Of a DNA stretch of 64,000 bases, positions 9,164 through 19,589 are shown piece after piece (position 1 is the first letter of the stretch; each line of letters begins with the position of its first letter). Source of the DNA: Paraburkholderia franconis (GTDB taxonomy: Bacteria; Pseudomonadota; Gammaproteobacteria; Burkholderiales; Burkholderiaceae); assembly GCF_009362735.1 (NCBI RefSeq), contig NZ_WHNP01000008.1, positions 1 to 64,000 of the forward strand, read 5' to 3'. A model generated the notes under the pieces. That model worked only from the letters and a program-made list of their open reading frames with translations, did no database searches and had not been told where the DNA came from. The translations under genes were made by a program, and so were the position numbers.

Positions 9164-10332
9164 CGACAATCTCCTTGTTGGACTGCCGCATAGAGGCGTT
9201 GATAGTTTTGCCAGGTTGACTGAATAGAAAAATGTGTACGGATACGCTCACGCGCGGTTTGCCCACGCCGGCGACGGTCTTGCTCGGGCTCGACCAGTAG
9301 CGACAGCAGCGCGGCCGCAAGTGCGCTAGCATCTTCGGCGGGAACGATCAGCCCTGACTTGCCCACCAGTAACGCGGTGTCCCCCACGTCAGTCACCACA
9401 CATGGAACGGCACAAGCCATCGCTTCGCCCACGACAGTCGGAAAGCCTTCGCTGCGCGACGAAAGACAGAAGACATCGAAACCGGGTAGCAGCAAATGGA
9501 GATTGTCTCTCGGACCCAGCAGATGGCACTTTTCGGTGATGCCAACGTCCGCCAGCAACCTACGCAAATCCGGGTTTTCCGCATCAAGTCCCTTTCCGAC
9601 CATGATGTAATGACAGTCCGGCAAGCGTCGGCTGACCGATCCGATCGCCGCTACGAAGTTCGCGTAGTCCTTGGCGGGGTGGTACCGTCCCACGATACCG
9701 ACGATCAATGCTTCTTGCTCGATACCCAGCAAGGCCCGCAGATCGCTTCTTGCGCTATCGCGGGGGCGGAAAAGATCAATATCGAAACCGTTGCGGACAA
9801 CCTGCATACGACTCACACAATATCCGCCGTCAGCGTGGCTGGACCGCGCAGTCTCCGCACAGCAGACGATGACATCAGGAATCTTTGCGGACATCCACGC
9901 ACAGCACGTAGCGACAAGCCGCTGCCTCAGTTCATTTCTGAAGGTAGGAAAAGACGTTTGATGGATCGCCCACACAAGGCGAAGACGCGGCGCGTTCGTG
10001 TCGCGCAGTTTCATGATGGCTTGTGCTACGCGAGCGGCCACGCCACCCAACAAGTCAGCGTGATACATCCATGTCTGGACGACGTCTGGCTGGATTTCGA
10101 GAATCCAGCGAATCATCCGTCCGATGAGATGCGGTTGTGGCGCACCGCGACTCATGCCGAGAATGCGGACCTCGACGCCGAGCGCGCGCATTCTGTCGCC
10201 CATCAGGTCGAGTGCCGAAAGGGAGACGACCACGTGCTGCGTGTCGCCACCGTGCGATTCGTTGATCAGTCTATATAGCAAGGTTTCGGCACCGCCAACA
10301 CCCAGTCCAGAAATGATGTGCAGAATCTTCAT
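9139..10332 (-). CDS. GT4-family glycosyltransferase
   Basis: This 397-aa GT-B enzyme is probably cytoplasmic or peripheral at the inner membrane. It starts MKILHIISGLGVGGAETLLYRL, the usual GT4 acceptor-domain start with a GGAE loop. The donor domain has VGIVGRYHPAKDYANFV, then FCLSSRSEGFPTVVGEAMACAVPCVVTDVGD, which holds the E-x7-E type donor-binding motif. It adds one sugar of the repeat unit; the sugar cannot be predicted. It overlaps asnB and lies 63 bases from the WecA-like gene, so the three probably form one leftward transcript. Confidence 0.88.
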   Translation of the reverse strand: MKILHIISGLGVGGAETLLYRLINESHGGDTQHVVVSLSALDLMGDRMRALGVEVRILGMSRGAPQPHLIGRMIRWILEIQPDVVQTWMYHADLLGGVAARVAQAIMKLRDTNAPRLRLVWAIHQTSFPTFRNELRQRLVATCCAWMSAKIPDVIVCCAETARSSHADGGYCVSRMQVVRNGFDIDLFRPRDSARSDLRALLGIEQEALIVGIVGRYHPAKDYANFVAAIGSVSRRLPDCHYIMVGKGLDAENPDLRRLLADVGITEKCHLLGPRDNLHLLLPGFDVFCLSSRSEGFPTVVGEAMACAVPCVVTDVGDTALLVGKSGLIVPAEDASALAAALLSLLVEPEQDRRRRGQTARERIRTHFSIQSTWQNYQRLYAAVQQGDCRCADSPVS

Positions 10333-10395
10333 TCGGGATGCCTGTTGTGACCCGAGTCGATGATTTGTGTCGCGAGCGCTTGACCCGCTAGTTGT

Positions 10396-11529
10396 TCAAT
10401 GACGGGTTTGCTCGGTACCGCGCGGTGCATCCAGCGAACTATGCTTCAACGCCAGCAGCCAGCGCGGCGTCTTGAATCTGACAATGACGACGTAAAGCCA
10501 GACGTAGGCGATCATGAAAATCAACGTTGTGGCAGCCAGCACAAGCGGCATGTCCCAAAATATGGTCGCGGGAATGATACCGACGAGACTCAGTACCCAG
10601 AGATACATCGATGTTTGTGAATTTCTCCAGATGCGCTGCCGCAAGTTGTCTTCATCCAGCCCATGCTTGAGGATTCGCCGGTAGACCAGTGTGTGAAGAT
10701 GAAGACCGTCAGGCGCGCCTGCCGACCTACCGCGCAGGATCCTTCGATAAATCGAAAAGAGGGTTTCGAATGTCGGATAGATGACTACCGCCGCTCCATA
10801 CCATGCGGAAACTCCCGGATTATGTGCGACAAGAAGCACTAGCAACTGCGCCATGACGAAGCCGATCAGATAGGCTCCACCGTCGCCGAGAAAGATTGAC
10901 GGCGTGGGAAAATTCCAAAGGATGAAACCGCCCACCGATCCGACCATTATCAGCGCCATGCTCATCACGAATGAGTCATTCACGCTATGTGCGACATAAC
11001 CGATGGAGCCAAAGATCAGGATTGCGACGACCGATGCGAGGCCATTGAAACCATCAATCAGATTCAGCGCATTGGTCAACCCAGCCGTACCGAGTACCGT
11101 GAAACCGATTGCGATGGGTACGATGCGCAGCCACGAATCGACCGGCGGGATGTCAACGCGGGTAATAACCGCCTCTAGAAGCAGGCATGCAGCGAGAGCC
11201 GAAGCTAACGCACACAGCAATCGTACTCTGGCGCTCACGCGCTTGGTCATGTCCTCGATCACACCGCTCGCGAAGACGGGCATGGCACATAGTAGTACCA
11301 GCAACGAGTTTTTGAGGGAAACGGTTGACCACAGCGGCTCCGCAAGGACAACCACGAGGACGGCACAAGCGATGCCCGTGCCGCCGACGCGTGGAACGGG
11401 AACTGCATGATTCTTCTGTACGCCGCGCAGATCACGATCAAGAGAAATCGTCCCGTGGAAGCTTGAACTGCGGACAATCATAAAGATCACCAGAAACGAA
11501 CAGACGAAGCCAACGGTAAGATTGAACAT
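10396..11529 (-). CDS. WecA/MraY-family undecaprenyl-phosphate sugar-1-phosphate transferase
   Basis: The 377-aa polytopic membrane protein has the family signatures in order: PVPRVGGTG, LTNALNLIDGFNGLA (catalytic Asp region), IFLGDGGAYLIGF, and a cytoplasmic His loop (LHLHTLVYRR). Such enzymes start repeat-unit synthesis by moving a HexNAc-1-phosphate (or related sugar) onto undecaprenyl phosphate. The ATG at 11529 is chosen over the upstream GTG/ATG codons because GGAGG precedes it by 9 bases and the hydrophobic N-terminus begins there. No WcaJ/PglC-type initiating transferase is seen, so this is the likely first step of the polymer pathway. It is the first gene of the leftward unit. Confidence 0.85.
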   Translation of the reverse strand: MFNLTVGFVCSFLVIFMIVRSSSFHGTISLDRDLRGVQKNHAVPVPRVGGTGIACAVLVVVLAEPLWSTVSLKNSLLVLLCAMPVFASGVIEDMTKRVSARVRLLCALASALAACLLLEAVITRVDIPPVDSWLRIVPIAIGFTVLGTAGLTNALNLIDGFNGLASVVAILIFGSIGYVAHSVNDSFVMSMALIMVGSVGGFILWNFPTPSIFLGDGGAYLIGFVMAQLLVLLVAHNPGVSAWYGAAVVIYPTFETLFSIYRRILRGRSAGAPDGLHLHTLVYRRILKHGLDEDNLRQRIWRNSQTSMYLWVLSLVGIIPATIFWDMPLVLAATTLIFMIAYVWLYVVIVRFKTPRWLLALKHSSLDAPRGTEQTRH

Positions 11530-12224
11530 CGTTTTTCGCCTCCAACGCTTCCAGCCGTGAAATAGCCTCGTCGCGAGCGCAACACCGTCATGCGTGAGTG
11601 CGCGATTTGAAACAATCCCGCACATCATTAGTATGGCTTATCAATTAACCCCGGGTCTCGCGGGGGTCTGTTACATCAAACCGGGATACGAGGTATGTGG
11701 TAAATCTGACCGCTGGGACTATTTCCTTCTTAAGTATATTCGGGTACGGCTGGTACGTATGCTAGACCCAAAATCAAAAAATTCAAACGGCATCCATGAT
11801 CTTTTAATTTGAATGACAATTAAGTAGAAAGCCTGACCTTGCGGCGCTGCAGAATTGATCTATTCTTCGTTCAGCGCGCGCTCTCGAATAGCGCCTGTCG
11901 TAATTGTTCTTTCAAACATCATAAAATATTAGTTAAAAGGAATCGATGGCGGTTAAAAGCTAGAAGCGGGCGAATAAAGTCGAACACAATGAATACCGTT
12001 CTCAATCCGGTATTCGGGTATTTTGTTGTGCATATCGAGAATAAAGTAACCTCATCGCAATTTCATAAATACGGGGTCAAAGAGAACAACGATGACCGGT
12101 GCAGTATAAGTTTGCGTCTTGCGCTGCGAATCTAAAAATTACCGCTTCGTGAGGGACCTATGTCTGTCTGCACACTGAAAGATCGCTGGTCGTTCGAAAG
12201 AAATAGTCCTCTCGGAAGCGGCTC
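11530..12224. promoter_or_regulatory. Divergent regulatory region between two exopolysaccharide transcription units
   Basis: About 700 bases, AT-richer than the flanking genes, separate the leftward WecA-like gene from the rightward Wzc-like gene. It must hold both promoters. Short open frames here (for example 11839-12135) lack ribosome-binding sites and protein-like composition. No regulator box was recognised with confidence. Confidence 0.55.
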
Positions 12225-14486
12225 ATGAGTACCTTACGGGGGAAGGTGCGCGGTGATTCCGAGGAATTCATCGAAGTCAGCGTTCTGTCGGTGCTCAGAT
12301 CGCTGAGGGCCCGTTGGATTACTGTTGCGCTCACGACTGCACTCTTTATCCTCGCGGCGTGCGTCTACGTCGTGCTCGCCACACCTGTGTATCGCGCACG
12401 GATTCTTGTTCAGTTGGAAGACACGGGCGACACCTCCCAGCCCTCGATGAAAGGCGTGATGGGTGAGATGTCGTCGATGTTTACCGTCAAACCAATAGCT
12501 GAGGGAGAAAGCCAGCTATTAGGTTCTACCTTTGTCTTATCGCGTGTGGTGGAAGTACTTTCACTCAATGTGAGTGCGGCGCCGCACTATTTTCCAGTGA
12601 TCGGCCGGGTGATCGCACGCAACACCGAAGGCCATTCACGCCCCGGCATTTTCGGAAAGGGCGGATACGCGTGGGGAGACGAGTCGATCGATGTCACCCG
12701 CTTTGACGTTCCGCGTCGGTACGAAGGGCACACATATTCACTAATAGTGCTGCAGAACGGTCAGTTTCGATTGAGCGGAAACGGACTTGCCGATCCTGTT
12801 ACGGGACATGTCGGAATTGAAAATATATTCTCGACCCCTTATGGACCGATTGTCTTGACCATAAAAAAAATAGTCGGGGAGGAAGGCGTATATTTCGACT
12901 TGGTCGATAGGTCCCGTCTGCAGACCGCGGATGCGCTTCGACATGATCTGCAGATTACAGAACAGGGCAATAAATCCGGCGTGCTTGCGGCAACGCTGGA
13001 GGGCGCGAATCCTGCATTATTGAGCGCGACGCTCAATGAGATCGCCAAACAGTACACCGAGCAGAACGCTGAGCGGAGGGCCGTCCATGCCGAATCGGCG
13101 CTTGAATTCCTGGAAAGCCAGTTGCCGGCGATGAAACGGCGAGTGGAGCAGGCGGAAGAAAAGTACACAACCTATCGGAACCGGCAATCAATCGTCGATG
13201 TGGATGAAGAGGGCAAGCTGCTGCTGAAGCAGTCGGCAGCTGCCGAAACCACGCTTCTCGAGCTGCAGCAGAAACGCCAGGAAATGGCAGCCCACTACAC
13301 TCCAAATCACCCCGCGGTGAGTCTCGTCGACCGTCAAATGGAAGTGGTGCGCAAGGGTATCGCAGACCTGGATCAGAAGATAAGGAGTGTGCCCGAGCGC
13401 GAGCAGGGCACACTCGCCTTGATGCGGGAAGTGCGTGTAAGCACTAGCCTCTATGCGGGGATGCTGGAAAATATGGCGGAATTGCGCTTGCTGAAGTCTA
13501 GCAAGATGGGGTCAGTCAGGTTGGTCGACGAAGCACAGATTCCTGAAATTCCTGTTAAGCCAAAGAGGTCTGTAATCCTGCTCGGATCGGCGGTACTGGG
13601 GCTGTTTTTTGGTGCCGGGGCCGCGCTGTTGCGAAGCAAGCTGCACGACGGCGTTACAGATGTCAGATTGCTTGAACAGGACACCGGGTTCGCTGTGTGT
13701 GGAGTGGTACCGTTCAGCGCGCGTATGCGTGCACTGGCGCGGGAACAATGTCCGCAACCGCTTTTGGCAGCGCGCCATCCGCAGGACCCCGCTGTCGAAA
13801 GCCTGCGCATCCTTAGAACGAGACTCCTGGCCACGATGACAAGGGCAAGAAACAACGTGGTGCTGGTGACGGGACCTCTACCTGGCATCGGAAAATCATT
13901 CGTTTCTGCCAATCTTGCGGCGATTCTGGCGGCAGGAGGCCAGCGGGTACTTCTGGTGGACGGCGACATGCGCCGCGGACACCTGCACGATTACTTCGGT
14001 GTGAGCCCGTGTGGAGGGTTGTCGGAAATCCTTGAAGGATGTATGCCGGCAAGCGCGACAATACATCGCGGTGTGCAGAACAATCTCGACTTTCTGGCTG
14101 CCGGAGCACGTCCGTCGAATGCGCCCGAACTGCTCATGAGCAGCCTGTGGAAAGACATGATTGAAGCCATGAAGCTTCGCTACGACGTCATTCTTCTGGA
14201 CGCACCCGCAGTACTTCCCGTATCCGATGCAGAAATCATGGCTGCTGATGCGGGATCTGTATTTGTTGTCGCACGCTTTGCCGAAACGCGGGCCGACGAG
14301 ATGATCGAGTCTTTGCGCGCCTTGAGGCAAGCCAACGCTGCGGTAAAAGGCATTGTGCTCAACGGGATTATCTCCACCGGTCACTATCCCTATCGTCGTA
14401 TATACGGGAGCTATATTTCTTACGGCTTTGAAGCTGGCAACCGGTCGTTGGGAGAAAATCAACGATCCAAGTCCGCAAAGATCTGA
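12225..14486 (+). CDS. Wzc-type polysaccharide co-polymerase / tyrosine autokinase
   Basis: This 753-aa inner-membrane protein opens with a Wzz-type domain, with one membrane helix at about residues 34-54 and a second at about 447-468. Between them lies a long periplasmic part with predicted coiled coil (about 280-400). The C-terminal BY-kinase domain has Walker A GPLPGIGKS (about 549), Walker A' LLVDGDMRR (about 575) and Walker B VILLDAPAV (about 655). A short Tyr-containing tail (YPYRRIYGSYISY) follows, where autophosphorylation would occur. Such proteins control chain length and couple polymerisation to export. A partner Wza exporter and Wzb phosphatase are not found in the window. It is the first gene of the long rightward unit. 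Confidence 0.9.
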   Translation: MSTLRGKVRGDSEEFIEVSVLSVLRSLRARWITVALTTALFILAACVYVVLATPVYRARILVQLEDTGDTSQPSMKGVMGEMSSMFTVKPIAEGESQLLGSTFVLSRVVEVLSLNVSAAPHYFPVIGRVIARNTEGHSRPGIFGKGGYAWGDESIDVTRFDVPRRYEGHTYSLIVLQNGQFRLSGNGLADPVTGHVGIENIFSTPYGPIVLTIKKIVGEEGVYFDLVDRSRLQTADALRHDLQITEQGNKSGVLAATLEGANPALLSATLNEIAKQYTEQNAERRAVHAESALEFLESQLPAMKRRVEQAEEKYTTYRNRQSIVDVDEEGKLLLKQSAAAETTLLELQQKRQEMAAHYTPNHPAVSLVDRQMEVVRKGIADLDQKIRSVPEREQGTLALMREVRVSTSLYAGMLENMAELRLLKSSKMGSVRLVDEAQIPEIPVKPKRSVILLGSAVLGLFFGAGAALLRSKLHDGVTDVRLLEQDTGFAVCGVVPFSARMRALAREQCPQPLLAARHPQDPAVESLRILRTRLLATMTRARNNVVLVTGPLPGIGKSFVSANLAAILAAGGQRVLLVDGDMRRGHLHDYFGVSPCGGLSEILEGCMPASATIHRGVQNNLDFLAAGARPSNAPELLMSSLWKDMIEAMKLRYDVILLDAPAVLPVSDAEIMAADAGSVFVVARFAETRADEMIESLRALRQANAAVKGIVLNGIISTGHYPYRRIYGSYISYGFEAGNRSLGENQRSKSAKI

Positions 14487-14533
14487 TACGCACTGTCGCA
14501 ATCATCGTCAACTATCAAATGAACAGGTGATTC

Positions 14534-15811
14534 ATGCACGCGCCAAATGAAGTCAAGCTTGCGGTAATCGGACTTGGGTATGTAGGTTTGCCGTTGGCCG
14601 TTGCATTTGGCAAACAGAGACCGGTTGTCGGATTTGATCTCAAGAAGAGTCGCATTACGGCATTGCGAGAAGGTCGCGACGTTACGCTTGAACTGAGCGA
14701 TGAAGAATTGGCCGAAGCCGCCTACCTCACATATAGTTTCAATCAGGCCGATCTGGTTGATCGTAACGTTTTTATCGTGACCGTGCCGACACCAATCGAC
14801 CTCTACAAGAGGCCCGATCTGACGTTTCTGTTGAACGCAACAGGAACGGTCGGCGAGGTGCTCAAGAAGGGTGACATCGTTATCTACGAGTCGACAGTGT
14901 ATCCCGGAGCGACCGAGGAGGAGTGCGTGCCCGTCCTCGAACAGAAATCGGGGCTCAAATTCAATACCGATTTTTTCGTAGGCTACAGCCCCGAGCGCAT
15001 AAATCCAGGGGATAAAGCTCACCGCATTGCGGATATTCGAAAGGTGACCTCCGGATCGACGGGGGAAGCTGCAGAGTTCGTTGACTCACTTTATCGCGAG
15101 ATCATAACGGCGGGTACGTTCAAAGCCGAGAGCATCCGTGTTGCCGAGGCGGCAAAGGTCATCGAAAACACCCAGCGAGACGTCAATATCGCGCTAATCA
15201 ACGAGCTTTCCATTATCTTCAACAAGATGGGTATCGACACGGAGTCCGTTTTGAAGGCGGCTGGCACAAAGTGGAACTTCCTGCCATTCCAGCCTGGCCT
15301 TGTGGGCGGCCATTGCATTGGTGTCGATCCTTACTACCTGACACACAAAGCCCAAGGGATAGGCTACCACCCGGAAATCATTCTCGCTGGCCGTCGTTTA
15401 AACGATAGTATGGGTAGCTACGTCGTGGCGCAGCTGATCAAGGCATTGGCTCGACGTACGATACCTGTTGCCGATTCGCGTGTACTCATCATGGGCCTCA
15501 CGTTTAAGGAAAATTGCCCCGACATTCGGAACTCACGCGTTGTAAGCGTGATTCAGGAGCTGAGGGAATATGGTGCTGTCGTGGATGTTTACGATCCGTG
15601 GGCATCCAAAGAAGAAGCGCGCAGCGAATACGGTTTGGACCCGATCGATGCGCCTGCGGCGCATGCATATGACGCGATCGTCCTCGCAGTTGCACATCAC
15701 CAGTTTGTCAATCTCGGCGCGGACGCCTTGCACGCATTTGGGAAAACCGAGCACGTTCTCTATGATCTGAAACACGTCTTGCCTCTGGGTGCGAGCAATT
15801 TACGGCTCTAA
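14534..15811 (+). CDS. tviB: TviB/WbpO-like UDP-N-acetylhexosamine 6-dehydrogenase
   Basis: The 425-aa cytoplasmic NAD-dependent dehydrogenase has the N-terminal nucleotide loop [14 protein letters not shown] (about residue 13). It also has [29 protein letters not shown] and [12 protein letters not shown]. The catalytic cysteine lies in [16 protein letters not shown] (about residue 261), and the C-terminal domain has [16 protein letters not shown]. This pattern belongs to the TviB/WbpO/WbpA group, which turns UDP-GlcNAc or UDP-GalNAc into the corresponding uronic acid with two NAD turnovers. It is followed by a TviC-like epimerase, as in Vi-antigen and O6-type loci, so the expected product is UDP-GalNAcA or UDP-GlcNAcA. 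Confidence 0.88.
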   Translation: MHAPNEVKLAVIGLGYVGLPLAVAFGKQRPVVGFDLKKSRITALREGRDVTLELSDEELAEAAYLTYSFNQADLVDRNVFIVTVPTPIDLYKRPDLTFLLNATGTVGEVLKKGDIVIYESTVYPGATEEECVPVLEQKSGLKFNTDFFVGYSPERINPGDKAHRIADIRKVTSGSTGEAAEFVDSLYREIITAGTFKAESIRVAEAAKVIENTQRDVNIALINELSIIFNKMGIDTESVLKAAGTKWNFLPFQPGLVGGHCIGVDPYYLTHKAQGIGYHPEIILAGRRLNDSMGSYVVAQLIKALARRTIPVADSRVLIMGLTFKENCPDIRNSRVVSVIQELREYGAVVDVYDPWASKEEARSEYGLDPIDAPAAHAYDAIVLAVAHHQFVNLGADALHAFGKTEHVLYDLKHVLPLGASNLRL

Positions 15812-15903
15812 CACGTTGGCGGCACTCGCACCTTGCGCAAGTCGTTCTTTCGGGCGACGTCAATGAATCTTACGCGTCACACGGGGCAACGGGAGATAGG
15901 GCA

Positions 15904-17019
15904 ATGGCGACACGCTACGAAGTGGTACGGTGCCAACTCGCGCAGGAACCCGCCTCCTGGCTTATCACCGGCGTTGCTGGATTTATTGGGTCAAATCTCC
16001 TGGAAGCGCTGCTCCTGCTCGATCAGTCGGTGGTTGGATTAGATAACTTTTCAACGGGATACCGACGAAACCTGGACGAGGTTCGTTCTTCAGTGTCGGA
16101 GAAGCAATGGAGCCGTTTCAGACTGATCGAAGGGGACATTAGAAATCTGGACGACTGTGCTGCAGCCGTTGTCGGTGTCGACCATGTACTTCATCAGGCT
16201 GCGCTAGGATCGGTTCCGCGTTCGGTGCACGATCCGCTCACGACCAATGACGTCAATAGCGGTGGATTCCTGAAAATGCTGACGGTAGCTAAGGATGCGC
16301 ATGTCAAAAGCTTTACGTACGCAGCTTCCAGTTCCACGTATGGCACCAGCACGGAGCTTCCCAAGGTGGAAGCCTGCATAGGCGCACCGCTTTCACCATA
16401 CGCCGTTACCAAGCTCGTGAACGAACTCTACGCGGACGTGTTCTCACGGGTATACGGCTTCGACGCAATCGGGCTGCGATACTTCAATGTGTTCGGCAGA
16501 CGGCAGGATCCCCATGGCGCTTATGCGGCGGTGATTCCGCTTTGGACGGCTGCGCTCATTCAGGGCACCGATGTCTACATTAACGGCGACGGAGAGACGA
16601 GCCGTGACTTCTGCTTTGTCGACAATGCGGTGCAGGCCAACATTCTCGCCGCTACTTCCGACGCTTGCGCAAGAAACCAGGTCTATAACGTCGCGGTGGG
16701 CGATCGCACGACCTTGAACCAGCTTTTCGACGGATTGCAGAAGGCGCTTGCAGCTTGTGGATTCTACTCCGACCAGAAGCCTTGCTATCGTGAATTCCGC
16801 GTGGGAGACGTCAGACACTCGCTGGCGAGCATAGCGAAGGCAGAGCGTCTTTTAGGCTATAGCAATCCGATACGGCTTCCTGATGGCCTGCTGGAAGCCA
16901 TGCGATGGTATATCGCGAGGCTTGTTGCCATGCCACCGTCGGACGGTGCACTGGGCAGCAAGTTTCACATCACCACACATAACCCCGACAACTCGACGCA
17001 GCCATTGGCTGGAAGGTGA
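15904..17019 (+). CDS. tviC: TviC/WbpP-like UDP-N-acetylglucosamine(uronate) C4-epimerase
   Basis: The 371-aa extended SDR enzyme starts with the Rossmann loop [13 protein letters not shown] (about residue 22) and LDNFSTG. It has [18 protein letters not shown] and the catalytic SPYAVTK (Tyr near 165, Lys near 169). [20 protein letters not shown] follows, which is typical of the WbpP/TviC subgroup with an N-acetylated substrate. It interconverts gluco and galacto forms of UDP-HexNAc or its uronic acid. The downstream flippase start follows the stop codon immediately, so the genes are translationally coupled. The C-terminus carries a short extra tail after the usual fold. Confidence 0.87.
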   Translation: MATRYEVVRCQLAQEPASWLITGVAGFIGSNLLEALLLLDQSVVGLDNFSTGYRRNLDEVRSSVSEKQWSRFRLIEGDIRNLDDCAAAVVGVDHVLHQAALGSVPRSVHDPLTTNDVNSGGFLKMLTVAKDAHVKSFTYAASSSTYGTSTELPKVEACIGAPLSPYAVTKLVNELYADVFSRVYGFDAIGLRYFNVFGRRQDPHGAYAAVIPLWTAALIQGTDVYINGDGETSRDFCFVDNAVQANILAATSDACARNQVYNVAVGDRTTLNQLFDGLQKALAACGFYSDQKPCYREFRVGDVRHSLASIAKAERLLGYSNPIRLPDGLLEAMRWYIARLVAMPPSDGALGSKFHITTHNPDNSTQPLAGR

Positions 17020-18396
17020 GTGGCCATGCTGGCGGTCCGATTCAGTCGTTTGCGTAGCGCGCTGGCCAGTGTCCATGCCGACGACATACGGATTGCAAAG
17101 AGCGCCGCGCGCATCTCGATCTTTGTACTCGTCGCAAAATGCGCGGGCGCATTGAAAGAGATGGCGATCGCGTCACGTTACGGTATAAGTGACGTGGTGG
17201 ATGCCTATCAACTGACGTTCACTTTGAGCACATTTTTACCGACCATTCTGGTCACGAGCACGAGTGGCGTTCTGATACCGGCTCTGGTCAATCTTCGTAC
17301 TCGTACAACGGCGGAGCAGCGCACTTTGCTCGGGGAACTCGAAGTCGCCGGCGTCGTGGCGGGGGTGCTTCTCACACTTTTAGTGTGGGTGCTTTGGGAT
17401 TCCCTCCTGCGGCTGATAGCAGGCAGTCTGCCGGAACAAACACGTCAACTGTCACGCGAACTCATGTTTGCAATGGCACCGGTCGGCATCCTTATTATCA
17501 CGATAGCCGTGTCGGCAGCACGGCTTCAGGCGCGCCAGCGGCACGTGAATACATTGCTGGAATGCGTGCCGGCCGTGACGTTGCTGCTCTTTCTTCTGCT
17601 CACGCCGGACGCAAGTTCAGTGGCACCGCTGATGTGGGGCACGACGCTCGGGTTCCTGTTGCAGGCAGCGTTGCTCCGGTTTCTCGCTATCGGAACCGAT
17701 GAGGTTCGCACGTCTCTGAGCCTTAGTTCACATTCGCCCCAGTGGCCGCAACTGTGTCGCTCTATGGGCCTCTCTCTGATTGGCGGCGTCGTGGTGGGAT
17801 TCGTCACGCCGCTCGATCAGTTCTTTCTGGGTCATTTGGGTGGGGGCGCGATTGCGACTTTTGGATATGCGAACCGGGTTCTCGCACTTATCCTTACCAT
17901 GGGCGCATTGGCGATTAGTCGTGCTACCTTGCCTATCCTGTCGGAAATACTAAGCACCGGTGATCTCGCTCGCGCTCGTAATACCGCTTTCAAATGGTCT
18001 TTCATCATGCTTGGTATAGGTGCGATCGGTGGGATCATTCCGTGGGTATTTGCGCAGCAGGCTATTGGCCTGTTATTCGAACGGGGTGCATTTACGGCGC
18101 AGAACACGATAGCTGTGGCCGAGCTTTTCCGCTGGGGGCTCGTGCAAGTGCCCTTCTATTTATCGGTTCTCGTTCTGCAGCAATTGTTTAACAGCGAGGG
18201 TCGCTTTTGGGAGATGACGCTAATCTGTGTCGTTGCCTTTTTCGTCAAAGCAGTCGCCAATGTCATCCTCGTGCGCTGGTTCGGAATGGTTGGCGTGATT
18301 CTGGCGACGGGCGTCATGCACGTGTGTTCATTGGCCTGCTATCTGATGGTGGCGTGGATGCGACCCGCTGTCAGGCCGCCTGCGAGGTCGACATGA
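17020..18396 (+). CDS. MurJ/MviN-family lipid flippase (Wzx role)
   Basis: The 458-aa membrane protein has about twelve to fourteen hydrophobic helices and the MurJ-type N-terminus (RISIFVLVAKCAGALKEMAIASRYGISDVVDAYQ). The central region includes FVTPLDQFFLGHLGGGAIATFGYANRV and the LFERGAFT loop. In polysaccharide loci, MurJ-type proteins of this kind probably move undecaprenyl-linked repeat units across the inner membrane instead of a PST-type Wzx. Two starts are possible, GTG at 17020 and ATG at 17026. The stop overlaps the next gene's start in an ATGA junction. A conventional PST-type flippase is present elsewhere in the window (32804-34096), so the two probably serve different glycans. 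Confidence 0.82.
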   Translation: MAMLAVRFSRLRSALASVHADDIRIAKSAARISIFVLVAKCAGALKEMAIASRYGISDVVDAYQLTFTLSTFLPTILVTSTSGVLIPALVNLRTRTTAEQRTLLGELEVAGVVAGVLLTLLVWVLWDSLLRLIAGSLPEQTRQLSRELMFAMAPVGILIITIAVSAARLQARQRHVNTLLECVPAVTLLLFLLLTPDASSVAPLMWGTTLGFLLQAALLRFLAIGTDEVRTSLSLSSHSPQWPQLCRSMGLSLIGGVVVGFVTPLDQFFLGHLGGGAIATFGYANRVLALILTMGALAISRATLPILSEILSTGDLARARNTAFKWSFIMLGIGAIGGIIPWVFAQQAIGLLFERGAFTAQNTIAVAELFRWGLVQVPFYLSVLVLQQLFNSEGRFWEMTLICVVAFFVKAVANVILVRWFGMVGVILATGVMHVCSLACYLMVAWMRPAVRPPARST

Positions 18397-19505
18397 AAAT
18401 AGTGATGTTCATCTATTCCATGCAATGCGGAGGCGCCGAACGGGTGACCGCAAATCTTGCGAATGAATGGTCCGCCCATGGCTGGGAGGTAAGCGTGGTC
18501 AGCATCGCATCGGCCAAAGACGATTTCTACCCGCTCAACGCGGGTATTCGGCGGATATCACTCAATCTTTCGGGCGCGTCCCGCAGCTTTTCGACTAGCG
18601 TGACATCGAACCTTCAAAGATTGATGGCACTTCGCCGCCTGCTTCGCGAATTGTCACCGGATGTGGTGGTTGGAGTCATGACCACGGCGTCCGTGCTGGC
18701 AATTCTGGCGAGATTAGGCTTGCCGTGCCGGGTGATTGCAACCGAACATACGCATCCTCCTCGTCTGCCGCTGAATGTGCTATGGAGAAACCTGCGTCGC
18801 TGCACTTTTCGATTTTCCGACTGCGTGGTCGCATTGACGACCGATAGCAAGCGGTGGCTCGAAGAACATTGCAATTGCGCCAACGTCAAGGTTATTCCAC
18901 CTCCGTTCACCTGGCCGATCGCGAGGACAGAGCCGGTTGTTCCGCCAGAAAGTGTGATTTCGGCGAAACGCAAAGTGCTATTGGCAGCCGGCCGCCTATC
19001 GAAGGAAAAAGGCTTTGATGTTCTCATTGCCGCATTTGCGTCGATCGCACGTCCGCTTTCGCAATGGGATCTGGTAATCGTAGGAGAGGGGAGCGATCGG
19101 TCCGCCCTCGAAAACCAGATCGAGTCACTTGGACTGGAAGGTCGCATTTTTCTGGCAGGCCGTGTCGGTAACGTCTCTGATTGGTATGAACGCGCTGACC
19201 TGTTTGTGCTCAGTTCCCGCTACGAAGGACTGCCCATGACGCTCGTGGAAGCAATGGCAAGCGGGTGCGCTGCGGTCAGCTACGACTGCGATACCGGTCC
19301 GCGCGACATCATCACGCACGGCGACAACGGTCTTCTGGTTCGATCGGTCGGCGATCCCGATGAACTTGCCGATGCACTGAATGCATTGATGAGCCGCGAC
19401 CATGTGCGTGAGCAGATGGCCTCTCGCGCCACAGCTGTTGCTGAGACCTTCTCAGGAAGCAGGACGATGGCGTTGTGGCGCCAGATACTCGAAAAGACTG
19501 TCTAG
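18393..19505 (+). CDS. GT4-family glycosyltransferase
   Basis: This 370-aa GT-B protein begins MKIVMFIYSMQCGGAERVTANLA (acceptor-domain GGAE loop). The donor domain shows VLLAAGRLSKEKGFDVLIAAFA, then LVIVGEGSD and LFVLSSRYEGLPMTLVEAMASGCAAVSYDCDTGPRDII. The start at 18393 overlaps the preceding stop by 4 bases (ATGA), which excludes the longer upstream reading frame as the true N-terminus. It belongs to the main rightward unit and adds a sugar to the lipid-linked repeat. It is about as long as, and similar in layout to, the GT4 gene at 19982, so the two may be paralogues. Confidence 0.88.
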   Translation: MKIVMFIYSMQCGGAERVTANLANEWSAHGWEVSVVSIASAKDDFYPLNAGIRRISLNLSGASRSFSTSVTSNLQRLMALRRLLRELSPDVVVGVMTTASVLAILARLGLPCRVIATEHTHPPRLPLNVLWRNLRRCTFRFSDCVVALTTDSKRWLEEHCNCANVKVIPPPFTWPIARTEPVVPPESVISAKRKVLLAAGRLSKEKGFDVLIAAFASIARPLSQWDLVIVGEGSDRSALENQIESLGLEGRIFLAGRVGNVSDWYERADLFVLSSRYEGLPMTLVEAMASGCAAVSYDCDTGPRDIITHGDNGLLVRSVGDPDELADALNALMSRDHVREQMASRATAVAETFSGSRTMALWRQILEKTV

Positions 19506-19589
19506 AAGTTGCTGGCCGTAGCGGGTTGAAAGGTAAGTCAACCCATCGGGCGACTTGCCCGGTCGGACGATTCGACTCTTTATCAGTGG

